Shown: positions 45,244-58,466 of the stretch, piece by piece
Layout: each line of letters starts with the position of its first letter
How positions within the stretch are numbered: position 1 is the first letter of the stretch
Source: Fonsecaea monophora
Lineage: Eukaryota > Ascomycota > Eurotiomycetes > Chaetothyriales > Herpotrichiellaceae
NCBI RefSeq assembly: GCF_001642475.1
Contig: NW_019173940.1
Location: forward strand, 248,001-312,000
DNA: 64,000 bases
Direction: 5' to 3'
Position numbers and translations under genes: made by a program
The notes under the pieces: model-generated
Databases searched by the model: none
The model's input: the letters and a program-made list of their open reading frames with translations, nothing else
Told to the model about the DNA's origin: nothing

Positions 45244-47138
45244 TTTCCTTCCAATTCCAAATGCAGGAAACTACTTTTGCTATTGACAAAGTGTGCTGAT
45301 GGCGGCCATTGATCGGTCTCTCATATCGTGATGGTACGAACAAGTCCGGACGAGTTGCAGCGGCCACAAGAAGCGCAGTTGTGTCCTGGACGTCACTGAA
45401 GTGGTATAACAAGGCAAATCAGATCTTGAGCGGTAAATGCCTCAGACCAAGCGAAATGCGATAAGTGGGAAGAATTCGGGATGGGGGGAGGGGGGAAATG
45501 ATTATGCACAGGTGTGAAAAACGGAAGTGGTAGAGGATTGCAATCAGACGAGTGACGTTGTACGCTGTAGTTTGAGAACAGAAACAGTAGAAGAGACAAC
45601 CAAGTTGGAGGAGGGCGAGGAACAGCACGGGAACGCTATGGCGGATGTAGTTTAGGGCGACATTAGGTAAAGACCCCAGAGCTTCGAGCGTCGATTGGCA
45701 CCCACAAGGTTCTTGGCCGCAGTGGCAAAGGGCAGTGTGGTCCCCAAACAAACTGAGGTGCGCCCCTTAGAAAAGCGCTGGATCGCAACTTTTGAATCCA
45801 ACGTGTCAGCTCAGGTCAGAAAGTCTACCAGTATCGAATACTTGCAGGTGTCCCTGCTTCACCAAAGGGCGGAAATGGCATGCTTACTGGTGTAATTTAA
45901 TCGATGCTGAAGATTGAATCTCACCCAGTCAAGAAGACTAAGGGACAGGGCCATGGCCCTACGAACCCTTTTGTTATGTAGGGAGTATGTAGGACTCCCT
46001 CTTGGGGCTACCAGGGGCCCCTCGTCGTGAGCTCTGATTGAATAATGGACTCGGGGGCGCACCCATGGATTCCATGGGTCAGATGAACTAGCTCAACTAG
46101 CTGACTCCGGACCACTAATAACATTGGAGGCATCACACCTCCGCCTAACAAACACCCAAGTTTATAGCAGCTCGTGCTTCTTTCTGTACCCTTGGTGCGC
46201 TGTAGCGAATTCACTCGTCTCGTCGTGCACTAGTTCAATTTTGGCGAAGAGTCATCCATCCTGGGGCTCCATCCTCGTCACCTGCGACAGCGACTTTTTC
46301 GTCTCGTCTCTCTCTATCCGCCTGGTTCATTCTTCCCATGTTCCCCGTCATAACTCCGTATGGCTCTCTAAATCGCTCTACTGTGGGCTAACCTCCCTGG
46401 CAGGCAAATATTCTTCACTCTTTTATATCTATTGCCCGACTTTCCCAAAGGTTGCCTCGCACCCACCCCCGCGCTTTGGCTCCCTGGTAGACAAGGCTAA
46501 AAAGCCCATCGACAAGCCTCATCGCAAAGTGGGTTGGCCTGGGCTCCTCCACGACGCGCCCGGTTGGCGCCCAATTACAGCTCACTGCTCGACTCCCTTC
46601 CAAGTCCTCACATAAGGCACCGCTGCATGGTCTTCCTCAAGCTAGTGTCAGCCTTGATTGTTCCGTATTCCTGGCCGACCAACGCATACATCCCACATCC
46701 CCAGACTCATCCTCTTCTCTCTACGCTTCATCCATGGCACAAGAGTGACAACTGCGCTACATTCTCTCCCTGACACCATTGACAGCCTCCTCGACCTCTG
46801 TGACCTCCTCCCGTGTGGCCTTCTTCTTGTCGGCCCCGTGTCACCCCCGGTAGACGTCCAACCTCACCGCGAACCAGACTCGGCTCTCATTTCCTTTTGG
46901 CCTGTGTCACCACCTCCCGTGACGGAGGCCTGACCAGATCCTGCCTTACCGATCTCCTCTCTCTCCCCTCCGTTACCAGCTTCCGCCATTGTTTCCTATA
47001 CAGTCCATTACAGGACTCAAGTCAAACCCCGATCCCAAACGGGCCGTCCTTCCTCACCGTTCTCCCTCTCTACCTCGTCCCGAATGCGTTGATCGAGATC
47101 ACCCAACCTGAGCGTCCCGTCGCTCGCCTGCCGCAGCC
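45244..47138. other. Divergent intergenic region, 1.9 kb
   Basis: The longest gene-free stretch here. It should hold the promoters of the LMBR1-family gene and Med15. The last 500 bases are strongly C/T-rich and probably form a long Med15 leader. Open frames at 45419-45751 (minus) and 46124-46615 (plus) have no recognisable domain. Confidence 0.5.
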
Positions 47139-49204
47139 ATGAATCCACAGCAGTTTCAGAACATGGTGGGCTTGGGTCGAGGCATACCCAACAACATGCA
47201 ACAACAAATGGCCATGGCAAATCAAATGGGCGGGCAGATGACGGCACAAATGGGACAAATGGGACAAATGGGGCAGATGGGACAGATGGGACAGATGGGC
47301 CAAATGAACCCCAGACCTGGCCAAATGGGTGCGGGAATGGGAAGGCCGATGCCACCGCAGATGGCTGGACAGATGAGCCTGAACCACCCTTCGGTTCAAC
47401 AACACATCTTCGACATGTTGAACTCCCAGGGACCTTTCACTGGCTGGCAAGCCAACGTCCATATCCGCGAACGAGCCGGCCAGATCAAGTTGCTCGTCGA
47501 CTCTCTTCGTCTGGTGAGGCCACCGGTTGAGCTGCCTCGTGCGATCGAAGTCGCTCTCCAGTTCGAGCGCAAGTGTTTCACCCAATCTGCGAGCAGAGAA
47601 GACTATGTTCGAGAGTGCAGCGAGAAGTTAGGGAGGATCCGCGATCAGCGAGCCCAGCAGATGAACCAGTCTGCTGCCGGCGTCATGCAAGGCATGCAGG
47701 GCATGCAGGGTATGCAGATGCCTAACCAAAACTTCATACCACAGATACCACCCAACCAGCAGATGCAAAATAACATGTCTCTGCCGCCACACCTGCAGCA
47801 GCAACTCCAGCAACAGCAGCAGCAGGCGTTGCACAGCTCGCCTGTTTTCAATCAGCCCCAACCTATGATGAACCAAGCAAGTCAGTCCGCTCCCAACCAA
47901 TCCATGATGGCCATGATGCCCGGCAATGTTCAGCAAAAGCAGACTCAGCTGCCCGAGTTGACGCCCGAAGACAACAAGGCCATAAACCTGAGAGCGGCCG
48001 AGCTGGCAAAAAGCACCCCCAAAGAGGAGATGCGCAACATTGTCGAGAAGATGAACCCGCAACTAAGGCAGAACTTGGCTCAGAAGGCTGTCGACCCCAT
48101 TATTTACTATTTTCGCATGCTCGCGACCAAAGAGTTCCGGCGGCGAAAACAAATGGAAGCAGGGATGGGTGGCACCGGGAATGCTGGCCAGATGAATAAT
48201 ACTGCAAACATGATGGGACAGATGCAAAACCAGTCAACTCCGAACTCGATGGGACAGACAATAATCACCACGAATGGGAATCCGCTCATGGGTGACATGG
48301 GCCGTTTCCAAGGTCAGCAAGCTGAAGGATTGAGATCCCAGGAAGGTGGTGAATTGGTAGTTCCCGCGAGCAGTACGCCAGGCATGATGCCGGACCAGCT
48401 ACGTCTTCAGCAGCAGATGATGGCTAACCAGCGTATGGGGCAACAAAACCAGGCCGGCAACTTGAACCCAGCCTTCATTGCACAGCAACAGCGCCTCCAA
48501 CAAGCACAGGCTACCAAATTGCAACAGGCTCAACTTCAAGCACAGAACCAAGCTCAAGCTCAGGCTCGTGCTCAAGCCGCAGTTGTCCAGGCTCAAATGG
48601 CCGGTCAACGCCGGGACATGCAAGCAATGCCCCAGTCCAACACACCCCTATCTGCCATTAACCGGCCTGTTGGACCTAATGTCTCGGGAGCTAGCCCGCA
48701 AACAATCCCTCGGCCTGGCTCAGGAACTCCTATGATGAATCAGCAGATGCAGCAAATGAATAACGTTGTACAACAAGGCCAGCAACAACCGCAACAGCAG
48801 CAACAGCTGAGTATGCAAGAGATGCAAAAGCGCGAGCAAGCCCTGGCTAGCTTTCCTGTACCTCTGCAAACGATATTGCGTCAAAAGCCACAGTCTGAAT
48901 GGCGCAATATACTCCAACAATTCCAGCAGAGTGGTCAAATGAAAAGGAGTATATCACAACAGCCACAGGGGATCCAACCACAGCAACAGCAACAAGCTCC
49001 AATGGCTCAAATGCAGAATAATGCGTTCGTTGGCGGCGCGAACATGGGTGCAATGCCCATGCAACAGTCGCTGTCGGCTGGAGCCGTTTCTCAACAGGGT
49101 CAAGAGATGACCGGAATGCAACCTGGCAACCAGGGACAAATGCAACAGAATCAGCAGGAGATGATGAGGCAACGCCAGATGCAGATGCAGCAGCAGCAAA
49201 AACA

Positions 49205-49236
<32 letters not shown>

Positions 49237-51818
49237 AGCAACAGCAACAACAACAGCAACCGACGCAGGGACCCCAAAATGCCCAGGGACAAACACAAGG
49301 CCCTCGTCAACAGTTAACGGCTCCACAAATGAAGCTGATGGATCAGCAACCGGTGCCGCCTACGGTCTTGAGCAGTATAAGACAGCATGCTGCGTTGCCC
49401 GAAATACGGACCTGGTACCAACTCAAACAATGGCTGCTTTCCAACCCAGTTGCGAACTGGCACATTCCTCATGTATTGGACATCCAAGCAATACATTTCG
49501 CACACATCATGAAAAACCGCGGCCAAAATCTGCAGCAACAGCAGCAGCAGCAACAACAACAACAGCAGCAGCAGCAGCAGCAACATCAACAGCAAAATGC
49601 CATGGCAGGTCAGGCTCCAGGACAAGCACCTCAGCCCATGCCCCAACCTCCAATGCAACCTGCTCCGAGCCAAACTCCTGTTGTCCCTCCTGGTGTCCCT
49701 CCTGGACCGATGCCATTCCGAACCCCCACAGCCTTCGATATTCAGAAGGTCCGGGCTGCCAATCCTCGCGTGGCGAACTTACCGGACGAACAGATTAGAG
49801 CCATCCTCATCAACCGACATCGTCAGGTACAGGCAAAGAATATGCAGCAGCAAGCTAACCAACAAGGGATGCAGCAGCAAGTTCCCCCCATGCCACCGCA
49901 AACAGGTCAGGTAAACCCTGCGGGACAGCAGTTTGGTGTCCAAGCACCTATCCCAAATCAATCCCCTGCGCAGGCTCAACAGCAAATTCGGCCTCCTTCC
50001 GCCTCAGCGCCAGGACAACCTCGCCTAATACAGACCCCAGTGCTGCCTGAAAACAGAAATCTCAAACGGCCTAATGATGACGATGTGGTGGAAATTCCAA
50101 ACCAGAACAAACAAGCTCAACAACAAGTGAACGGCAACAAGCCCCAAGGGTTTCAAGCTCTGACAAAGGAACAGATCAACGCGCTGGATCCGGTAAAGAG
50201 ACAGCAGTACAAGAATTATCAGCTGCAGCACGCTGCAATGCGGAAAATCGTGGAACTCACCAAGGAAGTTCAGGCCAGCATGCCGAAGCTGCGGCCTATC
50301 ACAAACATGGATGCGAATAGCAGGAAGCGCATCACTGACGTTTTGACGTCTGTCAACGTAAAGAACATGCTAGGCAGATTCGACTCGTTTCTTGTCGCGT
50401 TCTATCGCATCGAGCCAAACGATGCCGCCATCAAGCAGCTGGTGCTCCAAAAGATTCAATTGTTCTCGCAGTACAAACCGCAGTCGCTGCAGAACAAGAA
50501 TTATGAACCGGCCGACCACTTCAGTATTACCGCCGACAACGCTGAAGGGATTGTTAGCAACATCACGGCCAAGTTTCAACAAACTGCCGCACAGATACCT
50601 AACAACAAAGCCCGCCCACAACCGGCGCAGCTCACGCCGGAAAATCTCAGTTTGCTGGAGGCGCAGGAGAAAGAACGCAAACAATCTCTCAAGACTAATC
50701 AAGCCCCTCCTGCCCCAACGTCCACTCAGCCACCCTTTCAGATTGGAGACCCAAGAGGGCAAGGTACTCCCAGATACGCGACTCCCGGACTCAAACAAGA
50801 AGACCTTAAGCTCCCCACTGACCCTAAGCGGCGGAAGAAGAACCAACAGCAGCCTGCAAGTACAACTGCGACGACCCCTACCGTGGTCACCTCTCCACAG
50901 ACGACCAAAACGTCCAAACCTGCCGAGATGTTTAGGTGCCCAGTCAACGGATGCGATCATCAGCTCAAAGGGTTTGCAACTCAAGCCGAACTGGATCACC
51001 ACCACAATATCGCCCACAAGCTGGACATGGAGCCTGTCACTGATCCCCTTGCATTTCTCCATGATTCGCTGCGCTCTGCCTTCAACCTGGACGAAAACTT
51101 CAATCAGATCAAAAAGACTTTCCCCAAGTCTGAGGGCAAGGCTACAGTTGCGAGCAACATTAAGAATGAGAGTGCTGCGGATACGCCTGTCCCCATGGCC
51201 AAGATTCCCAGCCAAGGGGCTGCAGGCACGGCTATCAGAGACAGTGATGTCTCGATGGAAGATGACGACCCTTGGAAACACAGCAATATCACGTTGGATC
51301 AATTGCGCGTCGCCTTTGGAGGTGACGACTGGGACGAGCTCTTTCCGTCTGAGGAAAAACTGTTTGAACAACAGTCCAAGTTCTATGAGGCGTACCGCAA
51401 CAACAGCGAACGATGGCAGAAGATAGTGGAAGGGCCCAATGGCGCCTTGACCGACACCTCTACCGAAAAGTCCAAGAGCCCAGAGATGGCCAGCGACAAA
51501 GAGGGTTCGGCCGCGACGGCATCGCGTGAAGACAAAAAGGACACAGTGGAGAAAAAGGCCGAAGACGATCAATGGAAGGTCAACCTCGATGGAATTGAGG
51601 GTCTCGATCTCAGTGGGTTTGAAGACATGTCTCCTTTCGAAAACATCAATGATCTGGATGTCATGATGGGCGAGGACGGCTCTCCATTCGAACCAGTCGA
51701 AAAACCACAACTGTCGAATGCACAGATTCATCTTCAAGCTCTAGGCGTGGACCTCGATCATCCAGAAACCTGGACTGAGCAGCATAAAGCACTGGTACAC
51801 GATCTGCTGGATATGTGA
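47139..51818 (+). CDS. med15: Mediator complex subunit 15 (Med15/Gal11)
   Basis: Intronless, 1,559 aa. Near the N-terminus six 9-bp units encode (MGQ)6. Residues about 100-170 form the KIX-like activator-binding domain (FTGWQANVHIRERAGQIKLL). A very Gln/Met/Pro-rich middle follows, with polyQ runs at 689-707 and 799-815. The C-terminal third has a charged helical domain, a C2H2-like finger at 1267-1293 (C1267, C1272, F1279, L1285, H1288, H1293) and acidic segments. Med15 is a tail subunit of Mediator that contacts activators such as Gcn4-type and lipid-response factors and links them to RNA polymerase II. The start Met immediately precedes the Gln-rich leader and follows a C/T-rich region. 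Length and layout fit filamentous fungal Gal11. Confidence 0.85.
47251..47304 (+). repeat. Six 9-bp repeats encoding Met-Gly-Gln
   Basis: ATGGGACAA-type units, near-perfect, inside the N-terminal coding region of Med15. The array could change length without frame loss. Confidence 0.9.
49188..49259 (+). repeat. Mixed CAG/CAA polyglutamine tract 1 of Med15
   Basis: Four Gln codons, one Lys codon, then 19 Gln codons (residues 689-707). CAA interruptions reduce slippage compared with pure CAG. Confidence 0.95.
49533..49583 (+). repeat. Mixed CAG/CAA polyglutamine tract 2 of Med15
   Basis: Seventeen Gln codons (residues 799-815), followed by His and three more Gln. Confidence 0.95.
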
Positions 51819-53308
51819 GCCCGCAAAGGTACCCTGTTCAAGGCCCGTACCTATTCTACGATTTGCGTTTTGTGTTTTCTGGGTGGCGATGGTGGGGACG
51901 AAATGTCCCATGGAAGTGTTTGGCGAACTGTTTATCAGCATGGCGTCCTGTGATTCAGCGGGATCCTAATAGGAAGCATGGATGGCTCGATGTCTTACGA
52001 CTTTGATGAAGCTCCCCTGCGTGGGGAAGGGACATTTCACTTGTTGAATCGCGAAACCGAGAAGAGTGAATGGGAGGAAATTTATGTTCAGGGTCTTTTG
52101 AAGGGAGGGAAATGGAGCGGTTCTGTACATTAGGAGGAGATTTGGCTTGGGGATCAAACTTGCAGTCTTTTTCCTTCTTCTTCAGATACCTCAAAATCAG
52201 CAATCAGGCATGGGTTTCTTGTTTTTCGGATCATGTGCGACGGGATGGACGAACAACCGGGGACAAGTCAGTTTATGTTATGTTATTGGATGGATATCCT
52301 GGATGGGTTTGGGATGACCAAAAAGAACAATACCCGGCAGCGCGCGAGAAGTGCTGCCCCACCCGCTCTTGAATACAATTTTGGACTTGTCTTCTTCTCT
52401 TCTTGCGACTTGTCTTTTTGAGACTCTGCTGTTCTGATGTGTGATTCGTATGCTGATTCTTCTGGGGGTGCTTGGCTTAGTAGGCCCATGTAGGCCGTGG
52501 TAGGTCCTTAGAAGCCATAAAGAGGACTTTTCGAGGACTTTTAGAGGTATGTCCGGTACGATAGTACAGTCTAGTATAAAAGGTAAGACGGAGAGGAAGA
52601 GAGGAAGAAAGACGTCATCAGAGGGAGCGAGGGAAGGAGAGAGATAGACAAAAAGGGGAACGATTTGAAGCGTTCTGGTTGTGGTTTCTGTCTATACATA
52701 TATGCGATCAGTCTGGTCATCACTGCATACAATAATTATATGTCGATCAACCGATGCGGCTTTGCCGGACTTATGCTCCCTTCTAAATCTGAAATCGGCG
52801 GGGTGAACGGCACCCCAGAAATGCGGAGCAGGTCAAAGAACCCATGCTCAGGTACAGTGTACATGCAGGTAACTACTGTACTACTTAGTGTCTGCTACAA
52901 CGAGGATCCGACCCTTGTATCCTTTCTAGTCCCAGTGATGCCAAGACGGCGAGTTCATCAGACAGTTCGGATTTGCGGAGCAGATCTCTACGTCCAGAAT
53001 ACTACACGTGGGGCCCATCGTGACGCGAGGACACATGGGGTCTACGGCACCAAGTACCAGCACATGTTCCTTATTATTACCCGACCCACATAGGCCCAAT
53101 CGAGTATGAAGGGGGATGGGAGAGACAAGCTCATTGCAATCTCACTCCAAAGCACCATGAGCGTCATCGAAGTACTGGAAGTACTCCTATTTTTTCAAAG
53201 CATCAAAGCACTCTTCCTTAGAACATTCCTATTTCTTCCAGCGTCATTCTTCCTTTTCATTGTGACGCATCGTTCTCCCAACGTACGCGGCCATAGGCTC
53301 TTTCAGAA
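51819..53308. other. Intergenic, 1.5 kb
   Basis: This is the Med15 3' flank and the upstream region of the first short-chain dehydrogenase. A TATAAAAG element sits at 52575-52582 and a 142-codon plus-strand frame at 52665-53093 follows it, but the frame has no recognisable domain. A short non-coding or species-specific transcript cannot be excluded. Confidence 0.4.
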
Positions 53309-54399
53309 ATGCATCAGATGTCATGGGCCCGTGACCTCCTCGACGACGCACTAGGAAGGACTGCGCTGCTCACAGGGGCGGCCCGTGGAATAGGCAGCGA
53401 AACAGCCTCTCTTCTCAATAAAAATGGCAGCAACATTGTCATTACCGACCTACCATCGGCCGGGCCAGATGCAGAGGCGCTGATTCAGTCGATGCAATTC
53501 CCAGAACGTGCAATCTTTGTACCAGCCAGTGTGACGGAATGGAGCCAGCTTGTGCATGCTTTCAAGGAGGGAATACGAGTGTTTGGGAGGATTGACATCG
53601 TCGTTGCGAATGCTGGCATCATGGAGAGCCGAGCCGTTCTCGAGGTCGAGGCCGATGCCAATGGAGATCCAGCCGTATCTGGAGAAGCAAGCAATGTCAT
53701 CGATGTGAACCTCAAAGGAACCCTGGACAGTGCGTCGATCTGGCTTTGCTTTGCTTTCGGTGCACATGAAACACCCAACTGATGAAACTTCCTACCACAC
53801 AGCACTACGACTGGGGATGCATTATATTGGCAAAAATCCTTTGACAGAACACCACCATCGCGGATCGATTATTCTTGTAACATCAACTTCGGGATATTTT
53901 GGCTTCTCTGGCAACGCCGCTTATGTTGCTTCAAAGCATGGGGTTTTGGGCTTACTACGGGCAGCTCAACCACTCGCCGAAAAGGGTCGCATCAGAGTGA
54001 ATGCCATTGCTCCGAGCTTCACCCCGACGCGCATCACAGCTGGCTTTGGTGACCGGTTCGAAAAGGCGGGCGTTGCGAGTAACACGACGGCACAAGTCGC
54101 TGAGGCCATCTCGTTGATGACTCTGGATCCCAATTGCAGTGGCGCATGTTGTTTGGTAAGTCGAGACTCGGCGGGGGGCCTGAAACTCCCCAAAAGAATG
54201 TCTGGTACAGGGTCAGCTAAACATACTGGCGTGGGGGCTTTAGGTTGCGGGCAAATTCGTTCGCGAACTCGAGCACACGCGGAAGGAGGTATTGCCAACT
54301 TGGTTTGGCGAGGATCTGCTTGAAGCACTGGTTGGATTTCGAGCCATCGTCCAAGAGATGGGTGGCTATCCTCTACCTCCTGCTGCCCCTCAAAATTAA
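53309..54399 (+). CDS. Short-chain dehydrogenase, 15-hydroxyprostaglandin-dehydrogenase-like
   Basis: Three exons: 53309-53729, 53803-54155 and 54244-54399; introns 73 and 88 bp; 309 aa. The classical SDR set is complete: cofactor motif TGAARGIG (22-29), NAG (101-103), catalytic Ser168, Tyr181 and Lys185 (YVASK), with Ser and Tyr at the usual 13-residue spacing. ITDLPSAGP after strand two, with Asp at its end, suggests NAD+ rather than NADP+. The C-terminal FVRELEHTRKEVLPTWFG and last exon resemble fungal 15-hydroxyprostaglandin-dehydrogenase relatives that oxidise secondary alcohols. It opens a run of five plus-strand genes with a zinc-cluster regulator next to it. Met4 is an alternative start. 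Confidence 0.87.
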
Positions 54400-54906
54400 A
54401 ATGGAATGGAATACAGAGTCACAGTTGGGCGACTTGCTTGTCAGAGAATAGTCTACATTGAGACCAAATTTCGTCTATCCGTGACTTTCGGCGTTGAATC
54501 TGATGATCAAACAAGTTATTCTAGTTGCTAAGTGCGAAACTGAGGGAGCAAGGGGAGTGATTGCAAACGCAATCACTTTAAGCTTGAACCATTAGCGGTG
54601 GAGGGACGCGCAATTGTCTCTGGATTATCAGCCACCAACGACAAACAAACAGCGGAACATTATTCTTCCGCGCACCACACCATGGCTCCATTTCCCCGCG
54701 CGTTGCTCAGTCCCACAAGCACGGTTGGTGACGGTCCCGCAGACCCCGGTGGCCGTCCTGTGCCGGGCCACTGTTCGGGATCGTGATATAACAGCTGCTA
54801 AACTTTTCTTCTGTATCGAATTGTCGTGTGTCTGCGTGACTTAACTGATGCCATTCGTCAATATCGACTCCGCAAAGTTGTAGCCACTCGAGTTTCTGAA
54901 GTAACA
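54400..54906. other. Intergenic, promoter of the Zn2Cys6 regulator
   Basis: No gene seen in these 507 bases. There are short open frames without domains. Confidence 0.5.
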
Positions 54907-57362
54907 ATGGCTGGCAAAGCACAAATTTCTACTGGTAACCCTGGTGGCATATGGAGACAAAGGAAGTATCCCCCGACGGTGAATCGAGCTTGCCAAAGAT
55001 GCAGCAGGTGAGTACATAAGGGTCGTCCTTGATGGTTGTATTGCCGATGCCTAAACCTTCCGTAGGAAGAAAATCAAATGTAAGTTGAGAAGAAGGTCAT
55101 TGAACTCAATCACCTCTAACTCCACAATCCAGGTGATATGGGACGTCCATATTGCGGCCTTTGCAAGAAGGTGGGAGCCTCGTGCACTTTCCCAGTCAGA
55201 CAGAAAGCATGTCGTGGTAGCACCACCTCTCCAAAGAATCCAAAGCGCAACAATACTGCGTCACATATCAACGACACCGTCGACGGGAATGGTTCGCTAC
55301 ATCATCAAGGTGGTGGAGATGGATTTGATCGCCTCACAACCTCCTTTTTCCGAGTGGTAGACTCGAACACCTTGTTACAAGGATCACAAGAATCCTTCAC
55401 GAGTGAGCACCAAACGGAAGAATCAGCAAAAGTCTCTACGCACTCCTCTAGCGGCCAGCGCGACTCCAGAATCGAACTTCCAGAAACCGTATCTCTGCCA
55501 AGTATAAGGAGTGAGAGCCCCCCAAGCGTGCGGAATATCAGCCTTGATGTACAACCGCCCTCGTCAGAGTTTGGATCAAGCATTGGTCACGGAAGTGCCC
55601 AAGCAAACGAACCTAACGGTTGGGATATACCCGATGAAGCGGCAGTCGAAATGTGAGCGTTCCCATAGACATAATTGCACCGCTCAAAAATCTTACTAGG
55701 TTCTAGTATCAATCAATATTTCGCCAATATTCAACCTTGGCTTAGCATCCTACATCGTCCAATCTTCCATGAGGAGTACATGGTCACTGCAGGCCCTGAA
55801 ATAAAACATCTCCGGCCAGCTGCAGAACTCGGACAAGCGGCAGTCTTCATGATCAATGGCATTTTCTCGCTGGCAGCAAGGTTCTCGACACATCCCTATT
55901 TTGAAACGACTCCGGTGCAAGAACGCGGGCGAAAGTTTGCCAGGAGTGCGACTTTAATCAAGGATACCATGATCAATACTATCGAGGAACCGACATTGGA
56001 ATTCACCAAAGGCTGTGTTTTGCTGGCATACCATTACATAACAGCTGGCGAACTTGCACAAGGTTCTATGCTCACGAGCATATGTGTTCACTATGCGTAC
56101 GATCTAGGGTTGGACATGGTTGACGTGAGGTGTATCGGTGATGATGGAAGCGGTGAAGACAACCTACAAGACGTGGATGCGTGGGTACACATGGAAGACC
56201 TTCGCAGATTGTGGTGGGCCATCTGGGAACTCGATGCCTTCGTCGCAACCATCTCCAGTCAAACGTTTCGGATCAACAAGTCCAGTGAGATTAAAGTCTT
56301 CCTGCCAGTCTCCCAAGACCATTGGTATTCTCGACAGCCAATTCTGTCATCCGTCTTGGACCATTGTCCTGCTACGGCATGGAAAAGCTTGGAAGGATGT
56401 CCTAATCAAAGCCCCCATGCCTGGTGTCTGGTCGCAAAACAAGTTAAATCTTTGCTTGCCATCGCTGCCGGTCGCCGGCACACGAAAGTCTCTCCAACAG
56501 ATATCCACGAATTTGAAACCTCAGTATGTTGCCTCAAATTGGCCTTGCCTGTCCAATTTAACATTCAATCTCTGTATCTGGACCGCGATAACTTTGTGGA
56601 CGGACTCTGGATTATTGATATACACCTGATGATATTAGCGTAAGTCTCTCTTTCTCTCTCTGTGTCCGGTATAGATACTTCTTTCATTCACTAACTAGTC
56701 GCAGTAGCGAAACTTTCCTCGCAAGACTTCATTCCTCGAGTCCCAACCTCAGCGAGGGCTATGACCTATACCAATCGTCTGCTTCTAGAGAGCACCGATT
56801 GAGATCATACCTGATCCACATTGCTCAAGTCTGGCCCTCGGAGTATATTCCTCTCACCAATCCGATCATGTCATGTGCCTTGGTGATTCCTGCGACGCTA
56901 AGCTCTCAACAACCTGAGATGGCCCCAACTTGTCTCGAGGTAACGACCTTGGTTTTGAGCCACATGGCAAGATACTGGGCTCTAGGTCACGTTGTTATTC
57001 GTGAGTATATGCGCCTGTGTTTTATGTACCGAATCGACTGACGTGGAACTTGTGCCACAGGACTGCTTTCAGCCATTCAAGAAGGCTTAAATCTTCAGTC
57101 ACAGAGCCTGCAATCGAAAGAATCTGAGATGGCCAAACGATTCTCTACACTGTTACCGGTCTCGCCGTCTTCGACCTTGCATGATTGTTCCATCAGAACA
57201 CAGTCCAGCCCTTCAACTCAGCACGTAGGCGAGGGCGCCACGCAAGGAGAAGGTCAATACCTCCCAAACGTCGACTTGTCGAATATGTGGGACATGGATT
57301 TATTACCGTTGTCGTTTGACTTGAACAGTTTGGGAAGTCCAGCCAATAGCCTCTGCGCATGA
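54907..57362 (+). CDS. Zn2Cys6 transcription factor
   Basis: Six exons: 54907-55007, 55066-55079, 55133-55652, 55707-56639, 56705-57000 and 57061-57362; introns 53-65 bp; 721 aa. The zinc cluster is C29-x2-C32-x6-C39-x6-C46-x2-C49-x6-C56 and is assembled across three exons; the 14-nt second exon codes for the basic KKIK between Cys32 and Cys39. A Ser/Pro-rich linker follows, then the fungal-specific regulatory domain from about 215 (INQYFANIQPWLSILHRPIF) to 480, and a C-terminus with a hydrophobic/acidic stretch (LSNMWDMDLLPLSFDL) that may activate transcription. Lying between an SDR and a P450, it is probably the local pathway regulator, but this is inference from position. Confidence 0.88.
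55066..55079 (+). other. 14-nt microexon inside the zinc cluster
   Basis: The exon is bounded by CCGTAG and GTAAGT. It completes Arg34, encodes KKIK and gives the first base of Cys39. Without it the cluster lacks correct spacing and the frame shifts. Confidence 0.8.
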
Positions 57363-58466
57363 GGCACTGCAACGTCTGGACATGGAAAAACAGGACGCTT
57401 CACCCTTTTCCGAGGACAGATGGCGGGGGTCAAGATCAATGTATAAATTCTAGTATTCGTATTTGGCAAGCAGAATGGAATCCCGGAGTAAGTGGTTCCG
57501 CTGGTGAGATTGTGATCACGACTCAGGTCACAAACAAACAAGTCAAAAACCCCGTGGTGACTAGTCTCCATGAAACCATGCGAAAATTCATCCCGACCCG
57601 AACCACATGAATGTATGCGTTCGAAAATCTCGGCAAAACCGGGAATCCCCACAAGCCAAAATTTCGAGAGGACTGGACCTCATCCAATGATATTCTTTTG
57701 GCAGAATCCCCGAATCCGGAGAATTGCCTCACTTGGAACGGAGTATCCATCCCTGCATCCCGACAAAAAGGAAGGACGCTCCATCCTCAGAATCAGTCCT
57801 TGAAATAATACGCAGATTGTATCTCGGATCACATCTCGAGATCAGATCAACCTTGAAAAAATTCAGCGTTTTATTCATTTCTAGACACCCAAGTATCTCC
57901 GGCATCTTTCTAGGAGCCGGACGAAGCATACATGTACACACAGTTAACCCACGACGAAAATCCCATGTGACAAGATCGACGTTCATCACTATTTGCTCAC
58001 GCCGACGTATATACTTTTTGAATGTATAGACTTGCACATGCTATATAGCTTTCGTTGAAGCATGCAACGCGTACGTAATTCGCCGGGAAGAGGAGGTTTT
58101 TCCGGCACCTTGGGTATTTTGTTGTTCAGCCTCGTTCCCACAAGGCTGAGTAGGTGGGTCAAATATTGCGCCAGGCCGAAATGGGAAATTTTCCATGAAG
58201 CGGATCCCATGCCCCGCATTTTTGGGACTGCAGCAAGGGATCGTGATTGGGGAATGCCCTCCTCTCACGGGGTATGGTACAGAATTTCCGGGACATACCT
58301 ACCTAAAGACCATGTTGGCCCTTCGCCCATGATCGATAGCTCCGGGGCCCCAGATCGAATGTTCGAACTATTACAAAAGGTTGGTGTCTATCCATCTTGA
58401 AGTCTTTGGCCTTTGGATCACAACCTCTAACTAGGCTCTGATACGCGTCCTACATATTTCACCGTC
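57363..58466. other. Intergenic, 1.1 kb; P450 promoter
   Basis: This lies between the regulator and the P450. A 112-codon frame at 58062-58400 has no recognisable domain. I could not identify a clear inverted CGG pair typical of zinc-cluster binding sites by eye. Confidence 0.4.

Noticed and set aside
50370..51737. 455-codon minus-strand frame opposite Med15
   Set aside because: Shadow of the Gln-rich coding strand, which fits Med15 in full.
52665..53093. 142-codon open frame after a TATAAAAG element
   Set aside because: No recognisable domain and no protein-like pattern; kept only as an unproven possibility in the intergenic entry.
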